DNA of 64,000 nt from PALSA-1296 sp038210275 (GCA_038210275.1 JBBQWV010000003.1:62001-126000), one strand, 5' to 3'; positions 34,221-43,318 are shown, counted from the stretch's first letter. The notes: generated by a model from the sequence alone, not told the origin. Made by a program: numbers and translations.

Positions 34221-34569
34221 CAGGTTTTTCCTGCTCATGGATCTTCTTGAAGATCTCTTCAATGCGAGATACTTCCTCTTGAGTGTCGTCGAGGTAGAAA
34301 AACAATTCGGGTGTATGCCTCAGTCTGAGAGAGCGTCCCATTGCAGAACGAATATGTGGCGCTTCGATCTTTATTGCCTTGAGAATATTTTCATTACCGC
34401 GGGTGCCTGCAAGAATGCTAAGATACACACGGCAGCTTCCAAGATCGGGAGCCATGCGAACCACAGTTACAGTCAGCATTCCATCGTAGAGATGTGAGAA
34501 ATCTCTTTGGAAAAGATTTGACAAGATCTTCTGAATCTCTCCGGCTACACGCTCAGTTCTGATTGACAT
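34210..34569 (-). CDS. rbfA: Ribosome-binding factor A
   Basis: KH-like 30S maturation factor. The 119 residues show RTERVAGEIQKILSNLFQRDFS, VVRMAPDLGSCRVYLSILAG and LRHTPELFFYLDDTQEEVSRIEEI, the standard RbfA pattern. It lies 2 bases after infB and overlaps truB, in the conserved nusA-infB-rbfA-truB-ribF order. Confidence 0.96.
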   Translation of the reverse strand: MSIRTERVAGEIQKILSNLFQRDFSHLYDGMLTVTVVRMAPDLGSCRVYLSILAGTRGNENILKAIKIEAPHIRSAMGRSLRLRHTPELFFYLDDTQEEVSRIEEIFKKIHEQEKPDVA

Positions 34570-34571
34570 AC

Positions 34572-37301
34572 TTATCTTACAGGAAGCGGAATTTCTAATT
34601 TACGTTTGATCTCGATCATCTTATACGCTTCGATGCTATCACCGACTTTAATGTCATTGAAGTTCTCTAATCCGATACCGCATTCGTATCCGGCATCAAC
34701 ATCGCGAACATCATCTTTGAAACGGCGAAGCGAAGTCAGGCTTCCGGAGAATACTTCTAAGCCGTCGCGGACAACACGTACTTTATTATTACGTGTGATC
34801 TTGCCATCAAGTACATAACAACCGGCAATGCTGCCGATCTTTGGTACCTTGAATACTTCGCGGACTGTTGCTGTGCCCAAAACTTCTTCTTTCTCTTCCG
34901 GAGCAAGCAAGCCTTCGAGAGCGGCACGAACTTCGTTGATACAGTCATAGATAACACTGTAAAGACGAATATCAACGTGCTCGGCAACGGCAAGTCTTCT
35001 CGCATCAAGATTCGGACGTACATGGAAACCGATTACGATCGCATTACTTGCTGCTGCAAGTGCAACATCGTTCTCGCTGATAGCACCAACTGCTCTATGG
35101 ACTATTTCAACTTTTACTTCACTTGTTGCTAAGCGCAAAAGTGAATCGGCAATTGCTTCGACCGAACCATCCACATCACCTTTGAGGATGATACGGAGAT
35201 TCCTGACTTTTCCCTCTTTTATCTGCTCGCTGATATCATCCAAGCTGATCGCACTACGCATCTGCTTGAAGCTTTGCTCGCGCTTAAGTTGTTGACGTGT
35301 CAGTGAAAGTGATTTTGCTGCGCTATCGGATTCGACAACGATGAATTGATCGCCTGCTTGAGGAATGCCATCAAAACCAAGTAATTGCACCGGGCGTGAT
35401 GGCGGGGCTTCGGTTAATCGGTTGCCGCGTTCATCGAACATTGCACGTACTTTACCGGAATAAACTCCGGCAATAAATGGATCTCCTAAACGAAGTGTTC
35501 CCTTTTGTACAAGTACGGTTGCTTGAATACCGCGTCCTTTATCAACTTCTGCTTCAACGATCACTCCGCGTGCTACGCGATCAGGATTTGCTTTGAGTTC
35601 GAGAATATCTGCTTCAAGAAGTACACGCTCCAAAAGCTTGTCAACATTCTTTCCGGTCTTTGCAGATATTTCTGCAGTGCCGTACTTACCGCCCCACTCT
35701 TCTACAAGAACATTTTTATCTGATAATTGCTGACGTATACGATCAGGATTTGCTTCCGGTCGGTCTGTTTTATTGAGAGCAATAACGATCGGAACTCCTG
35801 CGGCTTGAGCATGGGAAATAGCTTCCCACGTTTGCGGCATAACACTATCATCTGCAGCTACGACAAGAATAACAATGTCCGTTACTTGCGCTCCGCGAGC
35901 ACGCATAGCCGTAAAGGCTTCGTGACCGGGAGTATCTAAAAAGCTGATCTGCCTTCCGTTATCAAGAGTAACTTCATACGCTCCGATATGCTGCGTAATT
36001 CCGCCGGATTCACCTGCGACAACGCGTGATTTACGAATGTAATCCAAGAGCGAAGTCTTACCATGATCAACGTGTCCCATGATCGTAACGACAGGTGGAC
36101 GCGTCTTTAATGTTTCGGGAGCATCAACGATATCTTCAAGAACTTCAGTAGTATATTCTTCCTGGAATTCAATCGTATAGTCGAACTCATCAGCGACTAA
36201 GAGGATCGTATCTTTTTCAAGACGCTGATTGATCGAAACCATGAGTCCGAGTGCGATACACTTGGAGATGATCTCACCGACATCAACGTGCATTAAGTTT
36301 GCAAGTTCATTCGCCGTTAGGAATTCTGTTGCCTGAATAACATTACCTTTTGATGACTCCTCGATCTGGCGTAACTCTTCTGTTTCAGCTCTATCACGAC
36401 GACGCTGTTTGCGCATCCTCGCTCTGCCTGAAGCAGTACGAGTATCATCCATTCCGGAAAGTGTACGCTTAACGGCGTCTTTAACTTCCTTCGCATCAAT
36501 GGTAGATTTCTCACGGCTTCTCTTTTTCTTTCCTGACTTATCTTCTTCTTCAAGAGCCTTCTTGGTTTTGATCTCAAAACCGCCTTTGCCTTTGTTCTCA
36601 GAACGTGGACCGGCTTTTACGGCAGGTTTCTTTAAGTCGAGACGCTGTGGTTCAGCAGATTTCTTTTTCGGTTTAAAAGCATCAAGATCAATTTTTCCTT
36701 TGATCTTCAGTCCTTGTAAAGGCTCGGGTACGCCTGTTGCAAGGATGGTTGTCGTTTTTCTTTTGCGACGTTTGCGTTTACCGTTGGCATCATCACCTTC
36801 TTCATGCGCTTGTTCAGCAGTATCGTGTGGCGCAACTTCTGCAACAGGCTCTGCTTCGGATATAGCAACAGCTTCGATAGTTTCAGATTGTGGCTCATGA
36901 ACTTCTTCCTGAATAACTTCAGGTGGATGTTCTTCGGCAGAAATTTCTATTGGAGTTTCTACTTCCGGCTCGGGAGTTGGCGGAGCTTCAGTTTTCTTTG
37001 CGCTTCCTTTTTTGCCTGCCTTTGGCTCTTCACCAGCGGCTTCGCCCTTGGAGATGGCGCGTTTTTCTTTGAATGCGGCTACTTTCTTATGGCGTTTTTC
37101 GGTGACATCACGGTCTTTGCCGTATTGTTTCATCACCATCTCAAGAGCATCGTCCTCGACTTTGGACATAATACTCTTGACGTTCGTAAACCCTTTCTTC
37201 TGGAGAAATTCTATCAGTGTATCATGACTGATATTGATCTCCGTCGCAAGGTTACGAACGGTAATTTTCTTCGTCGTAGTTTCTGTCGTCTCAGCCGCCA
37301 T
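34572..37301 (-). CDS. infB: Translation initiation factor IF-2
   Basis: GTPase that places initiator tRNA on the 30S subunit. The 909 residues comprise an N-terminal IF2N domain (about 13-62, VRNLATEINISHDTLIEFLQKKGF), a long charged low-complexity linker (about 65-310), a second IF2N (about 325-375), the G-domain with GHVDHGKT at 409-416, and C-terminal barrel and IF2-C domains ending KRKLEIPLPVR. Length is typical of the long IF-2 form. Confidence 0.97.
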   Translation of the reverse strand: MAAETTETTTKKITVRNLATEINISHDTLIEFLQKKGFTNVKSIMSKVEDDALEMVMKQYGKDRDVTEKRHKKVAAFKEKRAISKGEAAGEEPKAGKKGSAKKTEAPPTPEPEVETPIEISAEEHPPEVIQEEVHEPQSETIEAVAISEAEPVAEVAPHDTAEQAHEEGDDANGKRKRRKRKTTTILATGVPEPLQGLKIKGKIDLDAFKPKKKSAEPQRLDLKKPAVKAGPRSENKGKGGFEIKTKKALEEEDKSGKKKRSREKSTIDAKEVKDAVKRTLSGMDDTRTASGRARMRKQRRRDRAETEELRQIEESSKGNVIQATEFLTANELANLMHVDVGEIISKCIALGLMVSINQRLEKDTILLVADEFDYTIEFQEEYTTEVLEDIVDAPETLKTRPPVVTIMGHVDHGKTSLLDYIRKSRVVAGESGGITQHIGAYEVTLDNGRQISFLDTPGHEAFTAMRARGAQVTDIVILVVAADDSVMPQTWEAISHAQAAGVPIVIALNKTDRPEANPDRIRQQLSDKNVLVEEWGGKYGTAEISAKTGKNVDKLLERVLLEADILELKANPDRVARGVIVEAEVDKGRGIQATVLVQKGTLRLGDPFIAGVYSGKVRAMFDERGNRLTEAPPSRPVQLLGFDGIPQAGDQFIVVESDSAAKSLSLTRQQLKREQSFKQMRSAISLDDISEQIKEGKVRNLRIILKGDVDGSVEAIADSLLRLATSEVKVEIVHRAVGAISENDVALAAASNAIVIGFHVRPNLDARRLAVAEHVDIRLYSVIYDCINEVRAALEGLLAPEEKEEVLGTATVREVFKVPKIGSIAGCYVLDGKITRNNKVRVVRDGLEVFSGSLTSLRRFKDDVRDVDAGYECGIGLENFNDIKVGDSIEAYKMIEIKRKLEIPLPVR

Positions 37302-37361
37302 GAATTAATGTTATGGGCAATCCACAAAAAATGATATTGAAGTTCAATAATATGCATAGCT

Positions 37362-38714
37362 CTATTGCTTCGCATCGTCTTGAGCAGCAGTATCCTCAGC
37401 AGCACCATCGCGCATATCAGGGCGAAGTGTCGTGAGTTTGAATCCGGCTTTCTCAGCCACATCTTCAAGTGCCTGATCTGCCTGTTGGAACTCGCGATCC
37501 AAAAGGTCACGTATCTGTGTGATACGCTCAGGCGTCATACCCGTAATGGCAAGAAGTGCTTCATCCGGTGTATTCAAGAATTCTTTTGCCGTGTCAATTC
37601 GAGCACGGATAAGCTCTGTATAGAGATCAAGTCCGATCTCGTCACGGAATTCGATAAGCTCAATATCTTCTTCGTCACGGGCTTCCTTCACAAGGTTGAT
37701 CTGATAGCCGGTGAGCTTCGAAGCAAGACGGACATTCTGTCCCTGCTTACCAATTGCAAGTGATACTTGATCATCCGAGACAAGCACCGTTGCCGTCTTC
37801 GTTGTCTCATCAAGTTCAACGGAAATAAGTTTAGCCGGCGAAAGCGCACGAGCTAAGAAAAGATCTGGCTCCTCTGCCCACGGTATAACGTCAATGCTTT
37901 CGTTGGCAAGTTCACGTACGATAGAGTGAATACGAACACCCTTCATGCCGACGCATGCACCTACCGGATCAATGCGATCATCATTTGATTCAACTGCAAC
38001 CTTCGCACGTTCACCGGGTTCACGGGCAACGGCTTTGATCGTAATGAATCCGTCAAAGATTTCAGGTACTTCCGATTCCATCAGCTTTGCAAGGAAACGG
38101 GTATCGGTGCGCGAGAGCACAACGATAGGAGTAGAGTTCACAGTACTGCGGCGTACTTCTTTTACGATAGCACGAATGGTATCACCTTTACGCCAGCGTT
38201 CACGCTGGATCTGTTCCGATTTCGGAAGCAAAAGCTCGCGGCGGTTATGAAGAATAAATAGATCGCCTTGACGAATCTGATATACTTCACCGACAAGCAC
38301 ATCACCAACTAAACCGTTATACTCATTATAGAGATTATCTTTTTCGATCTCTCGGATTTTCTGATTGAGATTCTGCTTTGCTGCAATGATCAATCTTCTG
38401 CCGAAATCTTTTCCGGTATTAATAACTTCAACGTATTCATCACCCGGATCAAGTTCTTCACCGGATTTCTTGGCAGCATCTTCAACGGAAATTTGTGTCG
38501 AGGGATCTTCGACAGTTTCTACGACCGTTTTTTCGAGATAGATCTCTATATCGCCCTTATCCATATTCATCACGATGTCGAACTTCGCTTCCAAGCCGTA
38601 TTTTTTACGGACCATCATGGCAAAAGTCTCCTCGATGACGGACATCAGGATATCTCTATCTATTCCCTTCTCGCGGACCATATCCGCGAATGACTCAACA
38701 ATTATCGGATTCAT
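37362..38714 (-). CDS. nusA: Transcription termination/antitermination factor NusA
   Basis: Elongation factor that modulates pausing, termination and antitermination. The 450 residues have the N-terminal RNA polymerase-binding domain, an S1 domain (about 135-200, NGLVGDVLVGEVYQIRQGDLFILHNRRELLLPKSEQ), and two KH domains (VGACVGMKGVRIHSIVREL and VSLAIGKQGQNVRLASKLTG), plus an acidic C-terminal segment. It is followed by infB after 60 bases. Its usual upstream neighbour rimP is displaced by 4.6 kb. Confidence 0.97.
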   Translation of the reverse strand: MNPIIVESFADMVREKGIDRDILMSVIEETFAMMVRKKYGLEAKFDIVMNMDKGDIEIYLEKTVVETVEDPSTQISVEDAAKKSGEELDPGDEYVEVINTGKDFGRRLIIAAKQNLNQKIREIEKDNLYNEYNGLVGDVLVGEVYQIRQGDLFILHNRRELLLPKSEQIQRERWRKGDTIRAIVKEVRRSTVNSTPIVVLSRTDTRFLAKLMESEVPEIFDGFITIKAVAREPGERAKVAVESNDDRIDPVGACVGMKGVRIHSIVRELANESIDVIPWAEEPDLFLARALSPAKLISVELDETTKTATVLVSDDQVSLAIGKQGQNVRLASKLTGYQINLVKEARDEEDIELIEFRDEIGLDLYTELIRARIDTAKEFLNTPDEALLAITGMTPERITQIRDLLDREFQQADQALEDVAEKAGFKLTTLRPDMRDGAAEDTAAQDDAKQ

Positions 38715-38732
38715 GCGTTTGTACTAATCAAA

Positions 38733-38755
38733 ACAGACTCGCGGAGCGAGTCTGT
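38733..38755 (-). promoter_or_regulatory. Hairpin with T-run in the nusA leader
   Basis: A perfect 10-bp stem (ACAGACTCGC with GCGAGTCTGT, 3-base loop) is followed on the minus strand by TTTTGATTAG, 18 bases before the nusA start. It has terminator form but lies in the 5' leader, so it may be an attenuator, or the terminator of whatever lay upstream before the accessory segment was inserted. Confidence 0.55.
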
Positions 38756-38829
38756 AACTGGAACTTCATTATAGCTCAGTAGTAACAGAAGGAAGATGGG
38801 TTTAATTCAGTCTAAAAATGCAATAAACC

Positions 38830-38872
38830 GTGTCATTGCGAGAAGGACGTTCGTCTGGCGGAGCGATCACCT
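38830..38872. repeat. REP-like element, copy 1
   Basis: Begins GTGTCATTGCGAG, has a central mini-hairpin GACG-TT-CGTC (38846-38855), and continues into a segment related to GACGAAGCAATCCCC. It shares its conserved outer parts with the two copies at 43921-44046, while the central hairpin sequence differs. It lies between nusA and the T9SS-secreted protein gene. Confidence 0.6.
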
Positions 38873-39001
38873 CGGGTTATCCAAGAAAAATGTTTCCCCA
38901 AACGTTTTCGGCGATGTGGTGTTCATTAAGTGTTGATTTATCCCTTAACGAAAAGGAAGGCATTGTGTAACCATTACACATCTCGTTTTACTTCTATAGA
39001 T

Positions 39002-40747
39002 ATGCGAATCATTCTTATCATAGTATTCCTTTTTTCAAGCACCGGCATTTTCGCACAGGTTTCGCCTGCCTTTGACCCGAATATTTATCTGCCTCGCATC
39101 GGAGTGCCGGGTGAAATTGATACGATCATGGGAAGCACAGATGGGCAAGGTCTTGGCTCATTTATATTTAATACAGGAGCAAGACCAGGCGAAGCACATG
39201 GAAATATACTTATTCAGGGACTGTCACAAAATCCGGCATCCTTCTCCGCAGTAGAGACAGGAGCAAAATTCAATCTACATAAACTAAATATCCGCAAACA
39301 GCTTGATCTTGATGATAAGTTGATCATCAAGTATGGACACTTTCATGATACCAAACATATTGATCTCTTCGCATATAATACTGATGGCGATTTTAAGATT
39401 TATTGGGCAGATGATTCTGGGTATTACAGTAAATCCAGAGATTCGAGACTTAGATCATATGGTGGTCAAGGAGGTGGGTCGTATAGTGTTGCATCAAATG
39501 CTTATACTGCAAATCTTTCATCTGATACAGTCGAGGATATTATTTTCAGTATGAGTACTACTTGGATAGATTATAATAAGGACACCTCGTTCCTTTTATA
39601 TTTCAAAGGTGGAGAGCAATTATTTAAGAAAATAGGAGATGCATTGCCGGATAGCTCTTATGACCTTAAATTATACGGGTTGCAGAATTTTGAGCGGAAT
39701 TGTAGTCAAGGCGATTGGCGTGGAACGGGGCGTGAAGATCTCATGGGAGCTGACCGCGCTGGAAATGTTTTTTATTATCACAATGACCCGTCCAAGAACT
39801 TTTCATTAGAAGAATTTTATCGTGCTTTGCGATTTGATACAATTTTTGCTGTAAGGGAGAACCCACATTTTAAGGGTACTGGAGTCTTTCCTTGGGAGCA
39901 AATTTTAACTATGAAGGCTCTGCCGAAAAAACCTAATGATAAATCTCTTGATCTCGTCTTATCGTCGCCAACCGATGATTGGCGCAACGATGGCGTTTGG
40001 TTTTTCAGAGGCGGAAGCGATTTCGGCTCACACCGGATAACGCTTGATAGTGCAGCTTATATCATTCGCCATCCTAAATACTTTGATCCTACGTCATTTG
40101 ATGGCGTATATTTCCCTGCTGGCCTCACTAATTGTGGAGATATGACAGGAACAGGAAATAATGTACTTCTTGTCGGTGGAGGTGTTGGATTTACATTCTT
40201 AAATTTCTTTTATGTAACGGGTTTGGCTTTGGATGATAAGGCAGATATGTATTATTTGATTGAGCCAAAACCGGGTATAGCACTTGATACCTTGACCGCT
40301 GACAACGATAATTTGGAGGATTTACTCATTGGACACTATGCATGGCGAGGCAGCGGTGCACTCTTTCTTCTTCATGGCAGTAAAAGAATTCCTGTCCATG
40401 TGAATAGTGTTGAGATCGGCAAAGCAGTGGAGCAAACACCGTCTCATATTCTTGCCTATCCAAATCCTTGCGAACAGCATACAGTGCTAACCGTTGATAA
40501 TTGCTCTGCTGAACATATTCAAGTTACGGTCGTAAATATTTCAGGAAAAGAATGCCTTCGAACGGAAGTACCTGCTGTTGATGGCTACCAAGAATTTAAT
40601 GTAGATCTTTCTCCATTCCCTGCCGGTGAATATACTATCAATCTTCATTCGCCAAAAACAAATTGGAGCGGTTCAGTAAAAATACTAAAGACCGGAGTCG
40701 CAAAAGCTCCGTGGAGTCTTAACCTGAAGCAAGCGGTAGGAAGATAA
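39002..40747 (+). CDS. Secreted protein with FG-GAP-like repeats and T9SS sorting domain
   Basis: 581 residues from the ATG at 39002. A signal peptide (about 1-18, ending IFAQ) is followed by a repeat region with GDWRGTGREDLMGAD, GDMTGTGNNVLLVGG and DNDNLEDLLIGHYAW, which resemble FG-GAP/VCBS beta-propeller repeats. Near the C-terminus is a type A T9SS sorting domain (ILAYPNPCEQHTVLTV ... VNISGKECL ... YQEFNVDLSPFPAGEYTINL). About 20 extra residues follow the sorting domain. It sits on the plus strand between nusA and rimP, where no gene is expected. Confidence 0.82.
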   Translation: MRIILIIVFLFSSTGIFAQVSPAFDPNIYLPRIGVPGEIDTIMGSTDGQGLGSFIFNTGARPGEAHGNILIQGLSQNPASFSAVETGAKFNLHKLNIRKQLDLDDKLIIKYGHFHDTKHIDLFAYNTDGDFKIYWADDSGYYSKSRDSRLRSYGGQGGGSYSVASNAYTANLSSDTVEDIIFSMSTTWIDYNKDTSFLLYFKGGEQLFKKIGDALPDSSYDLKLYGLQNFERNCSQGDWRGTGREDLMGADRAGNVFYYHNDPSKNFSLEEFYRALRFDTIFAVRENPHFKGTGVFPWEQILTMKALPKKPNDKSLDLVLSSPTDDWRNDGVWFFRGGSDFGSHRITLDSAAYIIRHPKYFDPTSFDGVYFPAGLTNCGDMTGTGNNVLLVGGGVGFTFLNFFYVTGLALDDKADMYYLIEPKPGIALDTLTADNDNLEDLLIGHYAWRGSGALFLLHGSKRIPVHVNSVEIGKAVEQTPSHILAYPNPCEQHTVLTVDNCSAEHIQVTVVNISGKECLRTEVPAVDGYQEFNVDLSPFPAGEYTINLHSPKTNWSGSVKILKTGVAKAPWSLNLKQAVGR

Positions 40748-41020
40748 CATTCCAACGTGTCATTCTATCAGGTCATGGGATAATCCCAAATGGCGGTTCC
40801 AGCCCATATTCGCATGGGCACCTACCCTCCCACTATATAATTATCAACAATCTATTAACATTCTGCTTTGGGCACCTTGACAAATGATAGAACCTACCGT
40901 ATATTTGCACTCTGAAGTTCAGGGCGTCCTGCCTTGAGCAATAATTAATCCATAAACAAGCAGATTCCGCGAACGCCGCCTTGGCGAATTGCACCTGCGC
41001 TTATAAACTAATAAAAACAA
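40748..41020. other. Intergenic region upstream of the RepA-like ATPase
   Basis: No gene is seen. It begins with a GTGTCATTCT-like stretch related to the REP elements, contains a small stem GCCCAT/ATGGGC (40802-40807 with 40814-40819), and holds the promoter at 40877-40907. Confidence 0.45.
40877..40907 (+). promoter_or_regulatory. Bacteroidota-type promoter for the RepA-like ATPase
   Basis: TTGACA (40877-40882) and TATATTTG (40900-40907) are placed so that TTG and the TAnnTTTG box are 20 bases apart, a near-ideal match to the Bacteroidota primary promoter. Transcription would start near 40914, leaving a leader of about 107 bases before 41021. Confidence 0.65.
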
Positions 41021-42385
41021 ATGAACACACTCCACCATACAACAACGAAACATACAGCTATCAATGAAGAAGAACCTGTCATTATCAACGGACAACGCAC
41101 TACAGGGCTTTATCTGGGGACTGCACAGCCTCCTGAAATAAAAGAATGCTGCACCGGAAGCCCAAACGAAGATGGCGAATTCTTCGAAAAGCTTTCAAGC
41201 CGTGATGCAAATATCCCTGCAACAGCACATGACCATAACGATCATCAAGAATCTTTGAAGAAAGACCTTGATGCAATCGTTGAGCAACTTACAGAACAGC
41301 AAATTATCGAACGTGAGCTTGCGAAAATTCACGAAGATGATCTGCGATCTGTGCGCTATGATATGTACACCCTTTCTGATCTTCGGAAAACATCATTCAC
41401 CAACGACACACTCTTCGAGCCGTTCTTGCCAAGGATCGGAATCGGTGCAGTTGTCGGAATGCCGGATTCGGGAAAGTCAATGATGTGCAGGCAGCTTGCA
41501 CTTACTATTGCCTATGGCAAGAAGGAGTTTTTCGGATTTCCGTTAAATCCCAAACATAAGCGTGCGATATTTGTCACAACCGAAGATACGCTCGAATCTA
41601 CGAAGGCTTGCTTTACGCGGCAATCGGATAATATCAAATCCATGATACGAGAGTCGTATGAATCACAGTTGCGCATATTGATCGCTGATGATCTCTCGAC
41701 CGATGAAGTGCTTGCTCGGTTAGAAACAATGCTTACCGATTCCCCTGTTGATCTGATCGTCATTGATGCTTATGGTGATGTTTTCAAAGGCGGTGAGGGC
41801 AATTCGAATATTCAGAACAGAAATTCGTTACGTCCCTTCAGCATTCTTTCGAAGAATCACGGAACGTGCATTCTCTTCGTGCATCATACCAATAAAGCCG
41901 CTAAATACGCAGCACCCGATCAAATTCATGTGCAGGGCGGTTCGGGATTTGTGCAGAAGGTGCGTACTGTCCTTGAACTGCGAAGCAAGAAATCCGATGG
42001 CTCGGTAAAATATCTTGTCTGCACCAAAGGCAACGGTGTAAGCCATGAAGAGAAACGCAAAGCCATTGAATTAACCTTCGATGGGAAAACCTTCCTCTAC
42101 ACCCCAACCGGCAAGCGCATCGCCTTGGATGATCTACGAGCCGATAGGAGCGAATCCTCAGCACGAAACCATATAGATGCAAAGGAAGTATTTGCTCCCT
42201 ACGAAATGACGCTCAAACGCAGTGAGATCATCGAACGAGTGATGAAGAGATATGAGGTGTCGGAGAAAACTGCGGATAGGTGGATGATTGAAACCCTAAA
42301 GCAAGCACCAGTTTACGGTAGTTATTCAAATCCCCACTTCTCATTAGTGAACGCATCATTAGCGGTCATAAAAACGATGAGTTAG
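41021..42385 (+). CDS. RepA/RecA-like AAA ATPase
   Basis: 454 residues. Walker A is GMPDSGKS (146-153), preceded by the LPRIGIGAVV strand; Walker B is DLIVIDAYGD (about 244-252), and LFVHHTNKA (about 286-293) is the RecA-type sensor segment. This layout matches the RepA/RegA-like hexameric helicase family found in plasmids, phages and integrated elements. The first 110 residues are not conserved; the C-terminal 80 residues (KRSEIIERVMKRYEVSEKTADRWMIETL) look like a winged helix. It has its own promoter, and its stop codon runs into an array of heptamer repeats. No integrase or replication initiator is beside it. Confidence 0.8.
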   Translation: MNTLHHTTTKHTAINEEEPVIINGQRTTGLYLGTAQPPEIKECCTGSPNEDGEFFEKLSSRDANIPATAHDHNDHQESLKKDLDAIVEQLTEQQIIERELAKIHEDDLRSVRYDMYTLSDLRKTSFTNDTLFEPFLPRIGIGAVVGMPDSGKSMMCRQLALTIAYGKKEFFGFPLNPKHKRAIFVTTEDTLESTKACFTRQSDNIKSMIRESYESQLRILIADDLSTDEVLARLETMLTDSPVDLIVIDAYGDVFKGGEGNSNIQNRNSLRPFSILSKNHGTCILFVHHTNKAAKYAAPDQIHVQGGSGFVQKVRTVLELRSKKSDGSVKYLVCTKGNGVSHEEKRKAIELTFDGKTFLYTPTGKRIALDDLRADRSESSARNHIDAKEVFAPYEMTLKRSEIIERVMKRYEVSEKTADRWMIETLKQAPVYGSYSNPHFSLVNASLAVIKTMS

Positions 42386-42495
42386 TCACTTAGTCACTTA
42401 GTCAGATACTATACAATATTGTATAGTGACGAAGTTACCTTTAGAGTCACACTTCGTCACTTAGTCACTTCCTTAGGGTTTTGACGAAGTGACGA
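42385..42495. repeat. Heptamer repeats and a perfect 20-bp palindrome
   Basis: GTCACTT occurs as two direct pairs with 8-base spacing (42385-42399 and 42456-42470), and once inverted as AAGTGAC (42487-42493). Between them is a perfect 20-bp palindrome at 42408-42427 (half-site ACTATACAAT). The array begins at the stop codon of the RepA-like gene. It looks like an iteron or operator region, but no function is shown. Confidence 0.65.
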
Positions 42496-42508
42496 AGTTG
42501 CTGCTCTA

Positions 42509-42748
42509 TTAAGCTGCAATTAATCTGGTAATATCGGCAGAAAGCGGAAGGTTAAGATCGTTCGTTCGTAAAAGCCGTGAGGAAAAGAAGAGAATTTCGA
42601 TGTTCTCTACCTCGCTTGTGCCCGGATTCATCCGAACGATGACTTCATTATCAAGCTCTTCGGACTCTTGTTCGGCATAAGGTGCGCGAGTATTGATATA
42701 GAGTATATCCCCTTCGCGGTCATAATGGAAATTCAATCCTTTGTCCAT
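42509..42748 (-). CDS. DUF2283-family protein (copy A)
   Basis: 79 residues with the DUF2283 core: FHYDREGDILYINTRAPYAEQESEELDNEVIVRMNPGTSEVENIEILFFSSRL. It has a strong AGGAG ribosome site 8 bases before the ATG at 42748. Many DUF2283 proteins pair with a DUF4258-type partner; here the partner of this copy is missing, and the paired copy is the neighbour at 42864-43079. Confidence 0.75.
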   Translation of the reverse strand: MDKGLNFHYDREGDILYINTRAPYAEQESEELDNEVIVRMNPGTSEVENIEILFFSSRLLRTNDLNLPLSADITRLIAA

Positions 42749-42800
42749 AAAATATCTCCTTTTGGAAGCTTACGCGAAATGTAGGAAGTAATTACCCTAT

Positions 42801-42821
42801 CCAAAATCCGGACGGGCGTAG
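42801..42821. repeat. Displaced copy of the rimP 3' end
   Basis: On the minus strand these 21 bases encode TAC GCC CGT CCG GAT TTT GGA and are followed by TAG, that is YARPDFG-stop. The real rimP 3' end at 43338-43358 encodes the same seven residues and matches at 20 of 21 positions. The two copies are direct repeats that flank the DUF4258/DUF2283 pair. Confidence 0.85.
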
Positions 42822-42863
42822 GCTTATAGTTCAGAGTTGATTGAGTAAGTGGCAAATAAAGCC

Positions 42864-43079
42864 TTATGCCGCTACAGCGTGACGCGGAACGGAGTGAACT
42901 TCGAGGGAGTCAAGATCAATAAATTTGCTGGCGTATTGGTACACATCTATGCCGACAACAGTACCATCTATATCGTAATCAAAAACGATGTTGGGTGCGA
43001 CTTCACGCGCATCTACTGCTTCTTTGGAAGAAAGAGCAATGTAGAGCGAATCAGTGTCGGGATAGTAGTCGAATTTCAT
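42864..43079 (-). CDS. DUF2283-family protein (copy B)
   Basis: 71 residues: MKFDYYPDTDSLYIALSSKEAVDAREVAPNIVFDYDIDGTVVGIDVYQYASKFIDL, a textbook DUF2283 sequence. Its ATG overlaps the stop of the DUF4258-like gene (TAATG), so the two are translationally coupled. DUF2283 proteins often accompany DUF4258 proteins in small two-gene modules that look like toxin-antitoxin pairs; the function is not established. Confidence 0.8.
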   Translation of the reverse strand: MKFDYYPDTDSLYIALSSKEAVDAREVAPNIVFDYDIDGTVVGIDVYQYASKFIDLDSLEVHSVPRHAVAA

Positions 43080-43318
43080 TATTGTTTCTTTTTGTAATCT
43101 CTATCGGGGAATGCGTTCAATACAGAAACACCATCATCAAGTGTTATAACCCGTAAATACTTCCCAAGTTCCTCAATATATGCCCAGCGTCGAATGCGCC
43201 CATCAGGCTGCAATTCTACTGTTTCAGGTTTTTCTATAACGAACTTGATCCATTCATCTTTAATAAAAGACCTGCGCTTGCGAACACTGTTTTCAAAATA
43301 TGGTGTAGTTTTTATCAC
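43079..43318 (-). CDS. DUF4258-like small protein (GTG start)
   Basis: 79 residues: YFENSVRKRRSFIKDEWIKFVIEKPETVELQPDGRIRRWAYIEELGKYLRVITLDDGVSVLNAFPDRDY. The conserved helix-sheet pattern is that of DUF4258/RelE-BrnT-like folds that commonly precede DUF2283 genes. The start is GTG at 43318, 15 bases after the rimP stop. With its overlapping partner it forms a two-gene module bounded by the duplicated rimP ends. Confidence 0.65.
   Translation of the reverse strand: MIKTTPYFENSVRKRRSFIKDEWIKFVIEKPETVELQPDGRIRRWAYIEELGKYLRVITLDDGVSVLNAFPDRDYKKKQ

Noticed and set aside
42385..42495. CRISPR array
   Set aside because: The repeat unit is only seven bases with one-base or irregular spacing; no spacers and no cas genes.
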